A DNA stretch of 64,000 bases from Sphingomonas sp. BK235 (lineage in GTDB: Bacteria; Pseudomonadota; Alphaproteobacteria; Sphingomonadales; Sphingomonadaceae), in contig NZ_SLXN01000010.1 of the NCBI RefSeq assembly GCF_004345855.1, forward strand, positions 1 to 64,000, given 5' to 3'. Position numbers and translations under genes: made by a program. Below the pieces are notes generated by a model. It did no database searches and had not been told where the DNA came from. It worked only from the letters and a program-made list of their open reading frames with translations. Positions 55,745-64,000 of this stretch are shown piece after piece (position 1 is the first letter of the stretch; each line of letters starts with the position of its first letter).

Positions 55745-58700
55745 ATGATCATCGAGGACCGGCCTGCCCGTGGCGGCCATACCCGACTTCGTAGCGGTGG
55801 CGTTCTGGCCGGGGTCTCGATGACCGCGATGTGCGTCGTCGCGCTGGCCGCGCCCGCCTTCGCGCAGACCGGTCCCGCGACGGGGCAGAACACCGCTGGC
55901 GCGGCGACCTCGCCGAACACGCCGGGATCCGATCCCGCGGCCCAGAGCAGCGGCGACACACCGGCCACCGACGCGGCGGGTGCGGACGACATCGTCGTCA
56001 CCGGCATCCGGCAGAGCCTCGCCAACGCGCAGAACATCAAGCGCAACTCCGACACCGTCGTGGACGCGATCACCGCGCAGGACATCGGCGCGCTGCCCGA
56101 CCGCTCGGTCACCGAGGCGCTGCAGCGCGTGCCGGGCGTGTCGATCAATCGCTTCGCCGGTAACAACGACCCGGACCATTTCTCGGTCGAGGGCTCGGGT
56201 GTGAACGTTCGCGGGCTCAATTTCGTCCGCTCCGAATTCAACGGGCGCGACACCTTCTCGGCCGGTATCGGCGGGCAGGCGATCAACTTCGCCGACGTGC
56301 CGTCCGAGCTGCTCGGCTCGGTCGAGGTGTACAAGAACGCCACCGCCGACCTGATCGAGGGCGGGCTCGCCGGCACGGTCAACCTCAACACGCGCAAGCC
56401 GTTCGACAACAAGGGCTTCCATATCGGCGGCGGGATCGAGGCCAATTACGGCGACTTTGCCAAGAAATGGGCGCCGACGGGCTCGCTGCTGGTGTCGAAC
56501 ACCTGGGAGACGCCGATCGGTCGCTTCGGCATCCTGGCCAACGCCTCTTACTCGCGGCTGAAGAGCCGCGCCGACGGCATCCAGGTCACCAATTTCCAGA
56601 CGCGCGACGGCGTCCAGGCCGCCACCGGCACCGGCACCAACACCACGGTGACGTGCCGCAATCAGCTGCCCGGCACCACCGACGGCTTCACGCTGCTGCC
56701 CGGTACCGTCAACGGCGTCGGCGGCGCGTCCTTCCCCAACCCGGCCAATGTCTGCGGCGCGCAGGGCACCGCAGGCGCGGACGGCTATGCCGATCCGACC
56801 GCGCTGACCTATGCGCCGATCGGCGGCCAGTTCCGCAGCCAGGATTACGATCGCAAGCGCGACGGCCAGGCGCTGGCGGTGCAGTGGCAGAGCACCGACG
56901 AGCGCACCACCTTCACCGCGCAGTTCCTGCGCACCCACTCCAGCAGCGCCTGGGGCGAGCACACGTTCGAGACCGCGCCCGATCTTTCCGAGTACAACAC
57001 CTATCCGGCCGGCTGTCAGCAGAACGGCAACGGTCCGCTCAACGGCGCGGGCAACAGCACCACGCGCGCGGAGTGCCAGCTCAACGGCGCGGGCCAGTTC
57101 CAGTTCGGCGCGAACCAGCGCGGCAACGGCTACAATCCCGGCGGCGGGCCGTATCCGAACTTCGTCTACGACGACAGCGGGCTGTTCCAGAGCGGCTTCA
57201 TCACGCTGCCGGGCAACGGCTGGCGCACCGCCTCGAGCGGATCGGCGACCACCACCGTCCCGTCGGGCGGCATGCAGCAGTCGTTGTCGCGCCGCCAAGT
57301 GTACGACGAGAACCTGGTCAAGGACGCGGGTTTCAACCTGAAGATCAACCCCGACGACCGTTGGTCGATCAACCTCGACGCGGACTATACCTACGCCAAG
57401 CACGACGTCACCGACCTGAGCGTGTTCGGCTCGACCTTCGCCGACTCGGAGCTCGACCTCACCGGCAAGATCCCGGTGGTGATCCCGCACAAGCCGCTGA
57501 CGCTCGCGGCCAATTGGGCCAGCCCCAATCCGACGATGGCGGCGGCGAGCGACTCCGACTATTTTCAGAACCGCGACTTCCAGTTCTGGCGCGCGGCGAT
57601 GGACCATATCGAGCACAGCGTCGGCTCGGAATATCAGATCAAGGGCGACTTCGCGTACAAGTTCGACGACGGCGACTTCCTCCAGCGCGTCAAGTTCGGT
57701 GCGCGCTACGCCGAGCGAACGCAGGACGTGCGCTACACCGCTTACAATTGGGGAGCGATCAGCGAGGTCTGGTCGGGGGCGCCGGTCACCTTCAACCAGG
57801 GCGACACCAGCCGCTCGTCGCTCTACACGTTCGACAACTTCTACCGCGGCAAGACCGCGCCGCCGCCCAGCGCCTATTTCTACAACGGCGACCTGATCGG
57901 CGATTATAATGGGGCGACGAGCTTCTTCCAGTCGCAGAACGATATCTGGCGCAACACCAACGGCGCCACCGCGACCAATCGCTTCCTCGCCGCGGGGCAG
58001 CGCGTCGGCGCGATCGCGGGAACCGACTTCCTCCCGTCCGAGGTGTCGAACGTCACCCAGCAGGACAGCGCGGCCTATGCCATGGTGCAGTTCGGCAACA
58101 ACGAGCCCGTGTTCGGCGGCATCCGGCTCTCGGGCAATGTCGGCGTCCGTTACGTGCGGACCACGGTGCAGTCGCGCACCGAGACCGCGGTGCCGAACCG
58201 CAACGAGCTCGGCGTGGTCGATCCCTTTTCCACCCGCTGCGTCGCGACGACGCGGCAGCTGCCGGACGGGACCACGCAGGTCACCCAGCCCGGCGGCGTG
58301 TGCAACCTCGGCGAGACCGAATATGAGCGGCTGCGCACCTTCGCGACGCCGGGCTATGCCTCGCAGCCGGCGAATTTCACGAACAGCTACAATTACTGGC
58401 TGCCGAGCGCGAACCTCAAGCTCGGCGTGACGCGCGACCTGATCGTGCGACTGGCCGCGTCCAAGGTGCTGACACGACCGGACTTCGCCAATATCCGGCC
58501 GTACGTGACCTATGCGCTCGAGCCGGGCTCAGGCACGGTGACGATCAACGCCGGCAATCCCTATCTCAAGCCCGCGACCGCGTGGCAGTTCGACGCGACG
58601 GTGGAATGGTATTTCGGTCGCGTCGGCCAGATCTCGCTCGACGCTTTCTACAAGACGGTCGACGGGTTCTTCTACCAATCGCTGGTCAATCGTTCGGTCA

Positions 58701-59281
58701 CCAACAATGGCATCACGCAGAACATCCAGGCGCGCGGCCCCGCCAATTACGAGGGCAAGGGCAAGATCAAGGGCTTCGAGGTAGCCTATCAGCAGACCTT
58801 CGACTTCCTGCCGGGCTTCCTCAGCGGCCTCGGCTTCAACGGCAATTACACCTATATCGACAGTTCGGGCCTGCCCAATTCCTTCCTCAACGGCGGCACG
58901 CCCTCGTCGAACTCGACGATCGCCAAGGGCAGTCTGCCGCTGGAGGGGCTGTCGAAGCACAATGTCAACGCCACCGCCTTCTACGAGAAGGGGCCGGTCT
59001 CGCTGCGCGCCGCGTACAATTGGCGCTCGCGCTTCCTGCTCACCGCGGCGGACGTGATCTTCCCCTATACGTCGATCTTCAACGACGCGACCGGGCAGCT
59101 CGATGCCTCGGCCTTCATCAACCTCAACAGATGGGTCAAGCTCGGCGTGCAGGGGGTCAACCTGACCAACACGACGACCAAGCTGCTCCAGGCGTACAAG
59201 GGCGGCTCGGACGATCTCGCGCCACGCTCCTACTTCATCAACGACCGGCGCTATTCGATCATCCTGCGCGCCAATTACTGA
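55745..59281 (+). CDS. TonB-dependent receptor, Xanthomonas/Caulobacter carbohydrate-type
   Basis: The 1178-residue protein starts at ATG 55745, seven bases after AGGAGG (GTG 55742 is the alternative). A signal peptide ends at about residue 41 (VALAAPAFAQ). A TonB-box-like DDIVVTGIRQSLANAQNIKR and plug (VVDAITAQDIGALPDRSVTEALQRVPGVSI) follow, then a long barrel ending in aromatic RYSIILRANY. This is the large receptor class that imports plant oligosaccharides in Xanthomonas and Caulobacter. It faces the halogenase-family operon and is followed by GH10 and GH9 genes, so a hemicellulose-derived substrate is the likely guess. Confidence 0.95.
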   Translation: MIIEDRPARGGHTRLRSGGVLAGVSMTAMCVVALAAPAFAQTGPATGQNTAGAATSPNTPGSDPAAQSSGDTPATDAAGADDIVVTGIRQSLANAQNIKRNSDTVVDAITAQDIGALPDRSVTEALQRVPGVSINRFAGNNDPDHFSVEGSGVNVRGLNFVRSEFNGRDTFSAGIGGQAINFADVPSELLGSVEVYKNATADLIEGGLAGTVNLNTRKPFDNKGFHIGGGIEANYGDFAKKWAPTGSLLVSNTWETPIGRFGILANASYSRLKSRADGIQVTNFQTRDGVQAATGTGTNTTVTCRNQLPGTTDGFTLLPGTVNGVGGASFPNPANVCGAQGTAGADGYADPTALTYAPIGGQFRSQDYDRKRDGQALAVQWQSTDERTTFTAQFLRTHSSSAWGEHTFETAPDLSEYNTYPAGCQQNGNGPLNGAGNSTTRAECQLNGAGQFQFGANQRGNGYNPGGGPYPNFVYDDSGLFQSGFITLPGNGWRTASSGSATTTVPSGGMQQSLSRRQVYDENLVKDAGFNLKINPDDRWSINLDADYTYAKHDVTDLSVFGSTFADSELDLTGKIPVVIPHKPLTLAANWASPNPTMAAASDSDYFQNRDFQFWRAAMDHIEHSVGSEYQIKGDFAYKFDDGDFLQRVKFGARYAERTQDVRYTAYNWGAISEVWSGAPVTFNQGDTSRSSLYTFDNFYRGKTAPPPSAYFYNGDLIGDYNGATSFFQSQNDIWRNTNGATATNRFLAAGQRVGAIAGTDFLPSEVSNVTQQDSAAYAMVQFGNNEPVFGGIRLSGNVGVRYVRTTVQSRTETAVPNRNELGVVDPFSTRCVATTRQLPDGTTQVTQPGGVCNLGETEYERLRTFATPGYASQPANFTNSYNYWLPSANLKLGVTRDLIVRLAASKVLTRPDFANIRPYVTYALEPGSGTVTINAGNPYLKPATAWQFDATVEWYFGRVGQISLDAFYKTVDGFFYQSLVNRSVTNNGITQNIQARGPANYEGKGKIKGFEVAYQQTFDFLPGFLSGLGFNGNYTYIDSSGLPNSFLNGGTPSSNSTIAKGSLPLEGLSKHNVNATAFYEKGPVSLRAAYNWRSRFLLTAADVIFPYTSIFNDATGQLDASAFINLNRWVKLGVQGVNLTNTTTKLLQAYKGGSDDLAPRSYFINDRRYSIILRANY

Positions 59282-59288
59282 GGAGCAC

Positions 59289-59314
59289 GCCCGCCGGACC
59301 TCGCTCCGGCGGGC
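59289..59314. terminator. bidirectional terminator hairpin after the TonB-dependent receptor
   Basis: GCCCGCCGGA (59289-59298) pairs perfectly with TCCGGCGGGC (59305-59314) around CCTCGC. It lies eight bases after the receptor stop and 13 bases before the stop of the convergent GH10 gene. No T-run follows in either direction. Confidence 0.7.
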
Positions 59315-59326
59315 GATCGTCGCGCA

Positions 59327-60460
59327 TCACGCGCGCGCGGGCGCCTCCGCCAGCGCGCGCGCTATCGCTTCGTGCAGCGGCTTGGGGCGATAGTCGACGT
59401 CATACGGGCAGGGTCGCCGCGGCGCCTTGTCGGGACGCGGCTCGAACGGCCCGATCCAGCTGAATCGGTCGCACAGCCCCCAGGCGAGCACGTCGCGCAG
59501 CCCCGGGTAGCTCAGCGTCACGTCGAGGTAGCGGCGTGCGTAATCGGCCACGCCGCGATCGCGCGCGGCGACCTCGACCGGCAGGCCGTTGTCGCGCACG
59601 TCGAACTCGGTGATCAGCAGGCGATAGCCCATCGCGGTCACCGCATCAAGGAAGCGCCGCCACTCCCCCTCATAGGCGCGCGCACTCGCCGCGGTGTCGC
59701 TGCCGGCGGTGACGATGTGCGATTGCAGCCCGAGCGCATCGACCGGTGTGCCGCGCTTCCGGAATCCCTCCAGCAGCCGCAGCACGCCGGCGCGGTGCGC
59801 GGCATTGCCCGGCTCCCAGCTCATGTAATCGTTGTAGACCAGCTCGGCGTGCGGGGCGGCGGCGCGCGCGGTGCGGAAAGCGAGGTCGAGCGTGGCCTCG
59901 GTCCCGCCCAGCGCCTGGCTGAGCGCGGTCTCCTCCAGCGCACCGGTCTCGGGCGTCACCGCCTCGTTGACGACGTCGTAGCTGGTGATGCGCGTGCCGT
60001 AGCGGCGCGTGACGGTCTCGATATGGTCGCGCAGGAGGCGCGCCGCCTCGGTCGCGGGACGCGCGCCGAAATCATGCGCCTCGAGCCAGCGCGGCATCCA
60101 CTTGCGCCTCTGCCACAGCAAATTGTGCCCGCGCAATGTCATGTGCTCGCGGGTCGCGAAGTCGGCGATCCGGTCGAAGGCGGCGAAGTCGAAGCGATCG
60201 GGGGCGGGGCGCAGGTGCTGCCACTTCATCTCATTCTCTGCGACCAGCACGCCGCAGTCGGCGCGCAGCAGCGCGGCGTAGCGCGGATTGTCCGCCGAGG
60301 CGCCCTGCGGCCGGCTTGACACTGCCGAACCGAAGCGAAGGCCGCGCCGGCGTGCGACCGCGTCGAGCCCGGGCGCGCCACTCGCGCCGAAGGCGGGCCC
60401 CGTCACCAGCGCGGCGGTGAGCGCCGCCAGTCCCTCGCGTCGTGTCGGCGACCAGCCCAT
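59327..60460 (-). CDS. GH10 endo-1,4-beta-xylanase, exported
   Basis: The ATG at 60460 gives 377 residues. The N-terminus (TRREGLAALTAALVTGPAFGA) looks like a twin-arginine signal. The GH10 catalytic pair is present: acid/base E166 in SYDVVNEAV and nucleophile E285 in LLITEFDVRD; HNLLWQ and WGLCDRFSW are further family landmarks. It cleaves xylan main chains in the periplasm or outside the cell. It reads with the GH9 gene (14 bases between), so both form a small operon convergent with the receptor. Confidence 0.94.
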   Translation of the reverse strand: MGWSPTRREGLAALTAALVTGPAFGASGAPGLDAVARRRGLRFGSAVSSRPQGASADNPRYAALLRADCGVLVAENEMKWQHLRPAPDRFDFAAFDRIADFATREHMTLRGHNLLWQRRKWMPRWLEAHDFGARPATEAARLLRDHIETVTRRYGTRITSYDVVNEAVTPETGALEETALSQALGGTEATLDLAFRTARAAAPHAELVYNDYMSWEPGNAAHRAGVLRLLEGFRKRGTPVDALGLQSHIVTAGSDTAASARAYEGEWRRFLDAVTAMGYRLLITEFDVRDNGLPVEVAARDRGVADYARRYLDVTLSYPGLRDVLAWGLCDRFSWIGPFEPRPDKAPRRPCPYDVDYRPKPLHEAIARALAEAPARA

Positions 60461-60474
60461 GCGCGGCTCCTTCG

Positions 60475-62307
60475 TCAGCGGCGGCGCGGAGGGCGCGCGC
60501 GCGGTTCGTCCAGCGCTGAAGCGACCCAGAGCAGCGGCGCGTTCCAGTTGATCGCCACCTCGTTGAGCGCATAGGCGCGGATATCGTCGGTCCAGCAGCG
60601 CTGCGGCGCGCAGCTGCCCTTCATCTTGGCCGCGATCGGGTCCGCCATCGCGGTCGAGTTGGGGCCGCCGGAGACCACGCCGGGCGGCGGGCCGGGCAAA
60701 TTGGCGTCGAGCTGGTGCGCCCAGAAGCGGTGATGCGGGTTGGTCAGCGGTCGCGCGCCGAAACCCGAGACATAGCTCTGGTCGAGCGGGTTGCGGCCGA
60801 GCACATAGTCCATCGCATCGACCATGCCGTCGCGGTAGCGCGTCGCCCCGGTGAGGCGTTGCGCCACCCCGAGGATCATCGCGCGGTTGAGGATCACCGC
60901 GTTCGATCCCCAGGGATAATCGAGCGTGGCATAAGGGATGCGATAGCCGCTGCGCGCTTCCTCGGCGAGGAAGCCGTCGGCCGCGGCGATCAGCCCGGCG
61001 CGCGCGGGTGTCGCCGCGCTCGCCGGCACGCCCGCGGCGGTGGCGAGCGTGATCGTGCCGAGCGCGGCGACATGCCCCCAGTCGGGCGCCTGCACCGGCG
61101 CGGCGTGCCACGGCGAGTGTCGCAGCGCCGCGGCAAAAGCCGGCTCGCGCGTGGTGGCGTACAGTTCGGCCGCGGCCCAGTAGAATTCGTCGCTCACGTC
61201 GTCGTCGCCGTAGCCGCCGCTGCCGGTGAAGCTGTTGGTGGCATAGACCTGCGGCTGGCGCTGCGCGGCGGCATAGGCGCGGCGCGCGGCGGCGAGGCAG
61301 GTCGCGCTGAAGCCAGGATCGATGCTGCGCCAGATGCGCGCGCACTGTGCCGCCGTCGCCGCCAGATTGAGCGTCGCCGCGGTGGTCGGCGGGTAGAGCA
61401 GCCGGTCCTCACGGTCGTCGGCGGGGCGGGTCGGCAGCGCGGTCCAGCGGCGATCGGCGACCTTCTGGTGCGCCATGCCGCCGGCGTCGATCGTGCGGAA
61501 GGCGGGCGCGCCCGTGCCGTCGGGGGCGCCGACCGGCACGGTCGCACGCGCGCCGTCGGGGATCTGCATCGCCAGCAGGAAGCGCATCTCCCAGCGCGCC
61601 TCGTCGAGCAGGTCGTCGACGCCGTTGCCGCTCTCGGGCAGGTTGCCGCGACCGTCGGCGAAGGGGAAGCGGCCGGTGCGCGCCTCGCGCTCGTAGAGGT
61701 CCTGCAGCGTCCACGACGCGATGCCGCCGTTGACGACATATTTGCCGTGGTCACCCGCGTCATACCAGCCGCCGGTGACGTCGAGGCGATAGTCGCACCC
61801 GGCCCAGCGCAGGCCGCGCTCGTCCGCGCCGGAGAAGCACGGTGCGACCTCCTTGGCGTGGCCGGCGGCGCGTGCCCAGCGCGGATCGCCGGCGTAGCGC
61901 GGTTCGATCGCGATGCCCGCGCGCGTGTGGTAGAAATAGTGGAGCGCGGCCGCGGCCAAGGGAGCATAGACGCGCGCGCCCACCGCGAACGGGCGGCTGG
62001 TCTGCCCGCCGACGCTGAGGCGATAGGTGCCGGGCGCGGTGACCCGGCCGAGGTCGACGAGATGGACGTGGTCGCCCGAGGCCGCGTCGTCGCCGATCAC
62101 CTGTGTCTCGCCCGCGGCGACCGTCGCGCCGCGGGCGTCGCGCACGGTCCAGCGGAGCGGGGTGGTCGAGGGGCCGGCGACGATCGCGCGCTTGGCGGTG
62201 TCGGGCAGGAAGCCGAGCTGGTTGAAGTGGATCGCAGTTGGCGGCGGCGCAGCGCCGATCGAGGCGACGGTGACCGACGCGATCGCGAGGATAGGGCGAA
62301 GCTTCAT
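60475..62307 (-). CDS. GH9 glycoside hydrolase (cellulase-like), exported
   Basis: The 610-residue protein has a signal peptide (MKLRPILAIASVTVASIGAA), an N-terminal immunoglobulin-like CelD_N domain (about 23-110) and a GH9 (alpha/alpha)6 domain. Catalytic Asp candidates D183 and D186 lie in GGWYDAGDHGKYVV, NPHHRFW supplies the conserved His, and E583 in ALNEVAINWNAP is the proton donor. GH9 enzymes include endoglucanases and exo-glucosidases; which applies here is not determined. It is the first gene of the GH9-GH10 pair. Confidence 0.93.
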   Translation of the reverse strand: MKLRPILAIASVTVASIGAAPPPTAIHFNQLGFLPDTAKRAIVAGPSTTPLRWTVRDARGATVAAGETQVIGDDAASGDHVHLVDLGRVTAPGTYRLSVGGQTSRPFAVGARVYAPLAAAALHYFYHTRAGIAIEPRYAGDPRWARAAGHAKEVAPCFSGADERGLRWAGCDYRLDVTGGWYDAGDHGKYVVNGGIASWTLQDLYEREARTGRFPFADGRGNLPESGNGVDDLLDEARWEMRFLLAMQIPDGARATVPVGAPDGTGAPAFRTIDAGGMAHQKVADRRWTALPTRPADDREDRLLYPPTTAATLNLAATAAQCARIWRSIDPGFSATCLAAARRAYAAAQRQPQVYATNSFTGSGGYGDDDVSDEFYWAAAELYATTREPAFAAALRHSPWHAAPVQAPDWGHVAALGTITLATAAGVPASAATPARAGLIAAADGFLAEEARSGYRIPYATLDYPWGSNAVILNRAMILGVAQRLTGATRYRDGMVDAMDYVLGRNPLDQSYVSGFGARPLTNPHHRFWAHQLDANLPGPPPGVVSGGPNSTAMADPIAAKMKGSCAPQRCWTDDIRAYALNEVAINWNAPLLWVASALDEPRARPPRRR

Positions 62308-62462
62308 GCGCTCACTCTACTTGCGCGTGCGGGAAAGGGAATGGCGGCGAGTCGAGTACCGAAGCGCTACTTGTAAAATGCGAGCTTCTTCGTTTGACGG
62401 CGCGATCGTTTTAGGACGGAAGGTCGAGACAGCATCGTTTTCGGGACAGTCGTTAAGGCAAA

Positions 62463-63200
62463 TCAAGCTGCCTTGTTCAGTGCCACCAGTTTGCAGAAGG
62501 GGTGCTGGCGGCGCTCGCGAAGCGCTGTCTTGAACATCAGCGCCTGAAACCAGCTGTAGTTCATCGCGTTAAGTGGTCCGGGTTCACCGCGCGAGAAGGC
62601 TTCGTAATGGCGGTTGAGGAACGCCTCTGGCGTATCTCCCGCCGGGACAGGCGATGGAACGCCATCGAGGAAGCGGGTGATGTTCTCGACGCGCGCCTCC
62701 ACGTTGCCCTCCGGACCTCGCTGGAGCGCCCAGAAGGCGATGCCGATCCGGTTAGCCTCCAGTTCGGCGTTCCAGCGACTCATGCCTTTCCACCTTCCTG
62801 CGATATCCTGGAGGTAGTGGCCGAGTTCGTGCGGGACGATGAAACTGTTGAACATTTCCCGGTACATGCCCTCCGGCGGCAAGCCGAAAGTCCCCTTCGC
62901 CGACCAAGCGGTGATCGCGGCGCGGCTTTCCGCATCGAGGTTGGCCCAATCGGTCAGATGTACGGTCCGGTCGTCGAACGAGTAATGCACGTCGATGGAC
63001 TTGGTGGGGTTGACGGCGACCGCCGGGACGAACGGCAGGGTCGCGCCGCAAGCGCGGGCGGAACGGATGAAGCGGTCGCGAATCGTTTCGCCGATCTGCT
63101 TAACCGACGGCGCCGTAGAAGGCGCGCTGGCCCCTCCGCTGACGACCAGAGCTATGAGACCAGCAAGTATCCGTCCACCCGCGGCGCAACTGCTCTGCAT
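62463..63200 (-). CDS. exported zinc-metallopeptidase-like protein (HExxH)
   Basis: The ATG at 63200 is chosen because AGGAGG lies six bases upstream. The 245-residue product has a hydrophobic export segment (RILAGLIALVVSGGASA) and the zincin motif FIVPHELGHYLQD (about residue 130). A candidate third ligand lies in the helix WNAELEANRIGIAFW 15-25 residues later. The family is not recognised beyond this motif. It probably acts in the periplasm; its target is unknown. Confidence 0.72.
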   Translation of the reverse strand: MQSSCAAGGRILAGLIALVVSGGASAPSTAPSVKQIGETIRDRFIRSARACGATLPFVPAVAVNPTKSIDVHYSFDDRTVHLTDWANLDAESRAAITAWSAKGTFGLPPEGMYREMFNSFIVPHELGHYLQDIAGRWKGMSRWNAELEANRIGIAFWALQRGPEGNVEARVENITRFLDGVPSPVPAGDTPEAFLNRHYEAFSRGEPGPLNAMNYSWFQALMFKTALRERRQHPFCKLVALNKAA

Positions 63201-63463
63201 GAGTGTCCTCCTCACACGATGGACCTCAATATCGCGCACGCTCGTCGGCACACGCGAACGGCCATCAGCCACGTCATGTACGGCAGCCCGAGCGATAAAC
63301 GATTGTACGCTTTCGCCGCGCGGCAGCCCGCTGAGCGGTCGTAATTGGGACCTGGGCGCGGGAGGGCAGGGGCCGCAAGCGCCCGAGATCAGCCACTCGG
63401 CTCCGAACAGCGTTCAAGCCAGCGTACCCCGAGCACATCCATGACCCATCGCCGATGTTGTGA

Positions 63464-64000
63464 TTATCGGCGAGGGAGCAAGAAGAGCACGGATTGCTGC
63501 TGCCCGGAGCAGGCCAGCGCGCCGTCGGGGCGGAACGTGCTGCTAAAGCGCGCGCCGCGGATGATGCCATTTGCGGCGTCGTCGAAGATGAAGGGCGGGT
63601 AGGCGACCACAGCTCGCGGCGCGATCGTACGTCCGTCGGGGGTGATGTCAAAGGAAGTGCGGACCCAGCCCTCGAAGCCGAGCCGCTGTGCCTCCTGGGG
63701 GAAGTCACTGCTCCTGCCACTCATGCGCTGTACCGCTGGCTGAAGACCGACGGTCGCACATTGCTCGGCAGTGAGCCCGGTGCGATCGAACACGGCCCGA
63801 GCGCCCGCGACATCGCCTTTGGCGGCAAGGACATTGGCCTGCTCGAGCAAGGCCGCGATCTTCAATGGATGGCGTGGCGGAAGGGCCGGGTCGCCGCTCA
63901 CCGCTGCCACGAGAACGGCCGCGTCGGCAGGCGGCCCCTTGCGGTACGCGGGTTGAGCAATCAGCAATCGCAGCGTGGCCGCCGACAGCGGATCGCCAAA
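63464..64000 (-). CDS. TonB C-terminal-domain protein, truncated by the window edge
   Basis: The frame is open from the right edge to a stop at 63464. About 75 residues of helical, repeat-like sequence (VLAAKGDVAGARAVFDRTGLT) precede a TonB/TolA C-terminal domain (RLGFEGWVRTSFDITPDGRTIAPRAVVAYPPFIFDDAANGIIRGARFSSTFRPDG). Such fusions are common in sphingomonads as periplasmic energy-transducer-like proteins. The start and any signal lie beyond the window. The 263 bases between this gene and the metallopeptidase gene hold no clear gene. Confidence 0.8.
   Translation of the reverse strand, partial: FGDPLSAATLRLLIAQPAYRKGPPADAAVLVAAVSGDPALPPRHPLKIAALLEQANVLAAKGDVAGARAVFDRTGLTAEQCATVGLQPAVQRMSGRSSDFPQEAQRLGFEGWVRTSFDITPDGRTIAPRAVVAYPPFIFDDAANGIIRGARFSSTFRPDGALACSGQQQSVLFLLPRR

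Overview
The window looks like a chromosomal segment of an alphaproteobacterium of the sphingomonad group (Sphingomonas or a close relative). The evidence is high GC, two large TonB-dependent receptors (one of the Xanthomonas/Caulobacter type), an UrcA-family protein, sterol-desaturase-family membrane enzymes and many secreted proteins with short Ala-rich signal peptides. No rRNA, intact tRNA or CRISPR array is visible.

Layout. Positions 1-4.8 kb hold a short membrane-sensor-like protein, several small hypothetical genes, a Crp/Fnr regulator and about 1 kb without a recognisable gene. Positions 4.8-12.9 kb are a mobile-DNA zone: a dead IS110-family transposase, then a leftward block (PD-(D/E)xK-like protein, HUH-type Rep-like protein, two unknown proteins, an excisionase-like HTH protein, a tyrosine integrase) that resembles a small integrative element. 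Near the integrase is a fragment resembling the 3' end of tRNA-Ser. A ParB/DNA-methyltransferase gene that has lost its catalytic core follows. Positions 13-21 kb carry a [2Fe-2S] ferredoxin with its reductase, a TonB-dependent receptor, small secreted proteins, a metallo-beta-lactamase-fold hydrolase, a beta-propeller protein and a sterol-desaturase-family hydroxylase.

From 36 kb down to 21 kb runs a long leftward array: LysR regulator, NitT/TauT-type ABC transporter, two DUF1989 proteins, a biotin-dependent urea/guanidine carboxylase, allophanate hydrolase, a sensorless hybrid histidine kinase, a LuxR-type response regulator and a TPR-sulfotransferase. Most junctions overlap by 1-14 bases or are under 12 bases apart. 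The two DUF1989 proteins suggest that the substrate is guanidine rather than urea (carboxylase, carboxyguanidine deiminase, allophanate hydrolase), with the kinase and regulator produced from the same transcript.

Positions 36-47 kb are patchier: a second sterol-desaturase-family gene with a palindromic putative operator, a multiply broken IS6-family transposase, an unusual 893-residue protein (collagen-like N-terminus, coiled coil, hydrophobic hairpin, possible Tc-toxin-like end), a DCC1-type/saccharopine-dehydrogenase-like pair, small unknown proteins and copies of a dispersed intergenic repeat. Positions 47-62 kb form a polysaccharide-linked locus: two convergent JmjC-like cupin genes, four translationally coupled flavin-dependent-halogenase-family genes (the third without the catalytic residues), a divergent TonB-dependent receptor with a LacI-type operator-like site, a GH10 xylanase and a GH9 glycosidase. 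The window ends with a secreted HExxH metallopeptidase-like protein and a truncated TonB C-terminal-domain protein.
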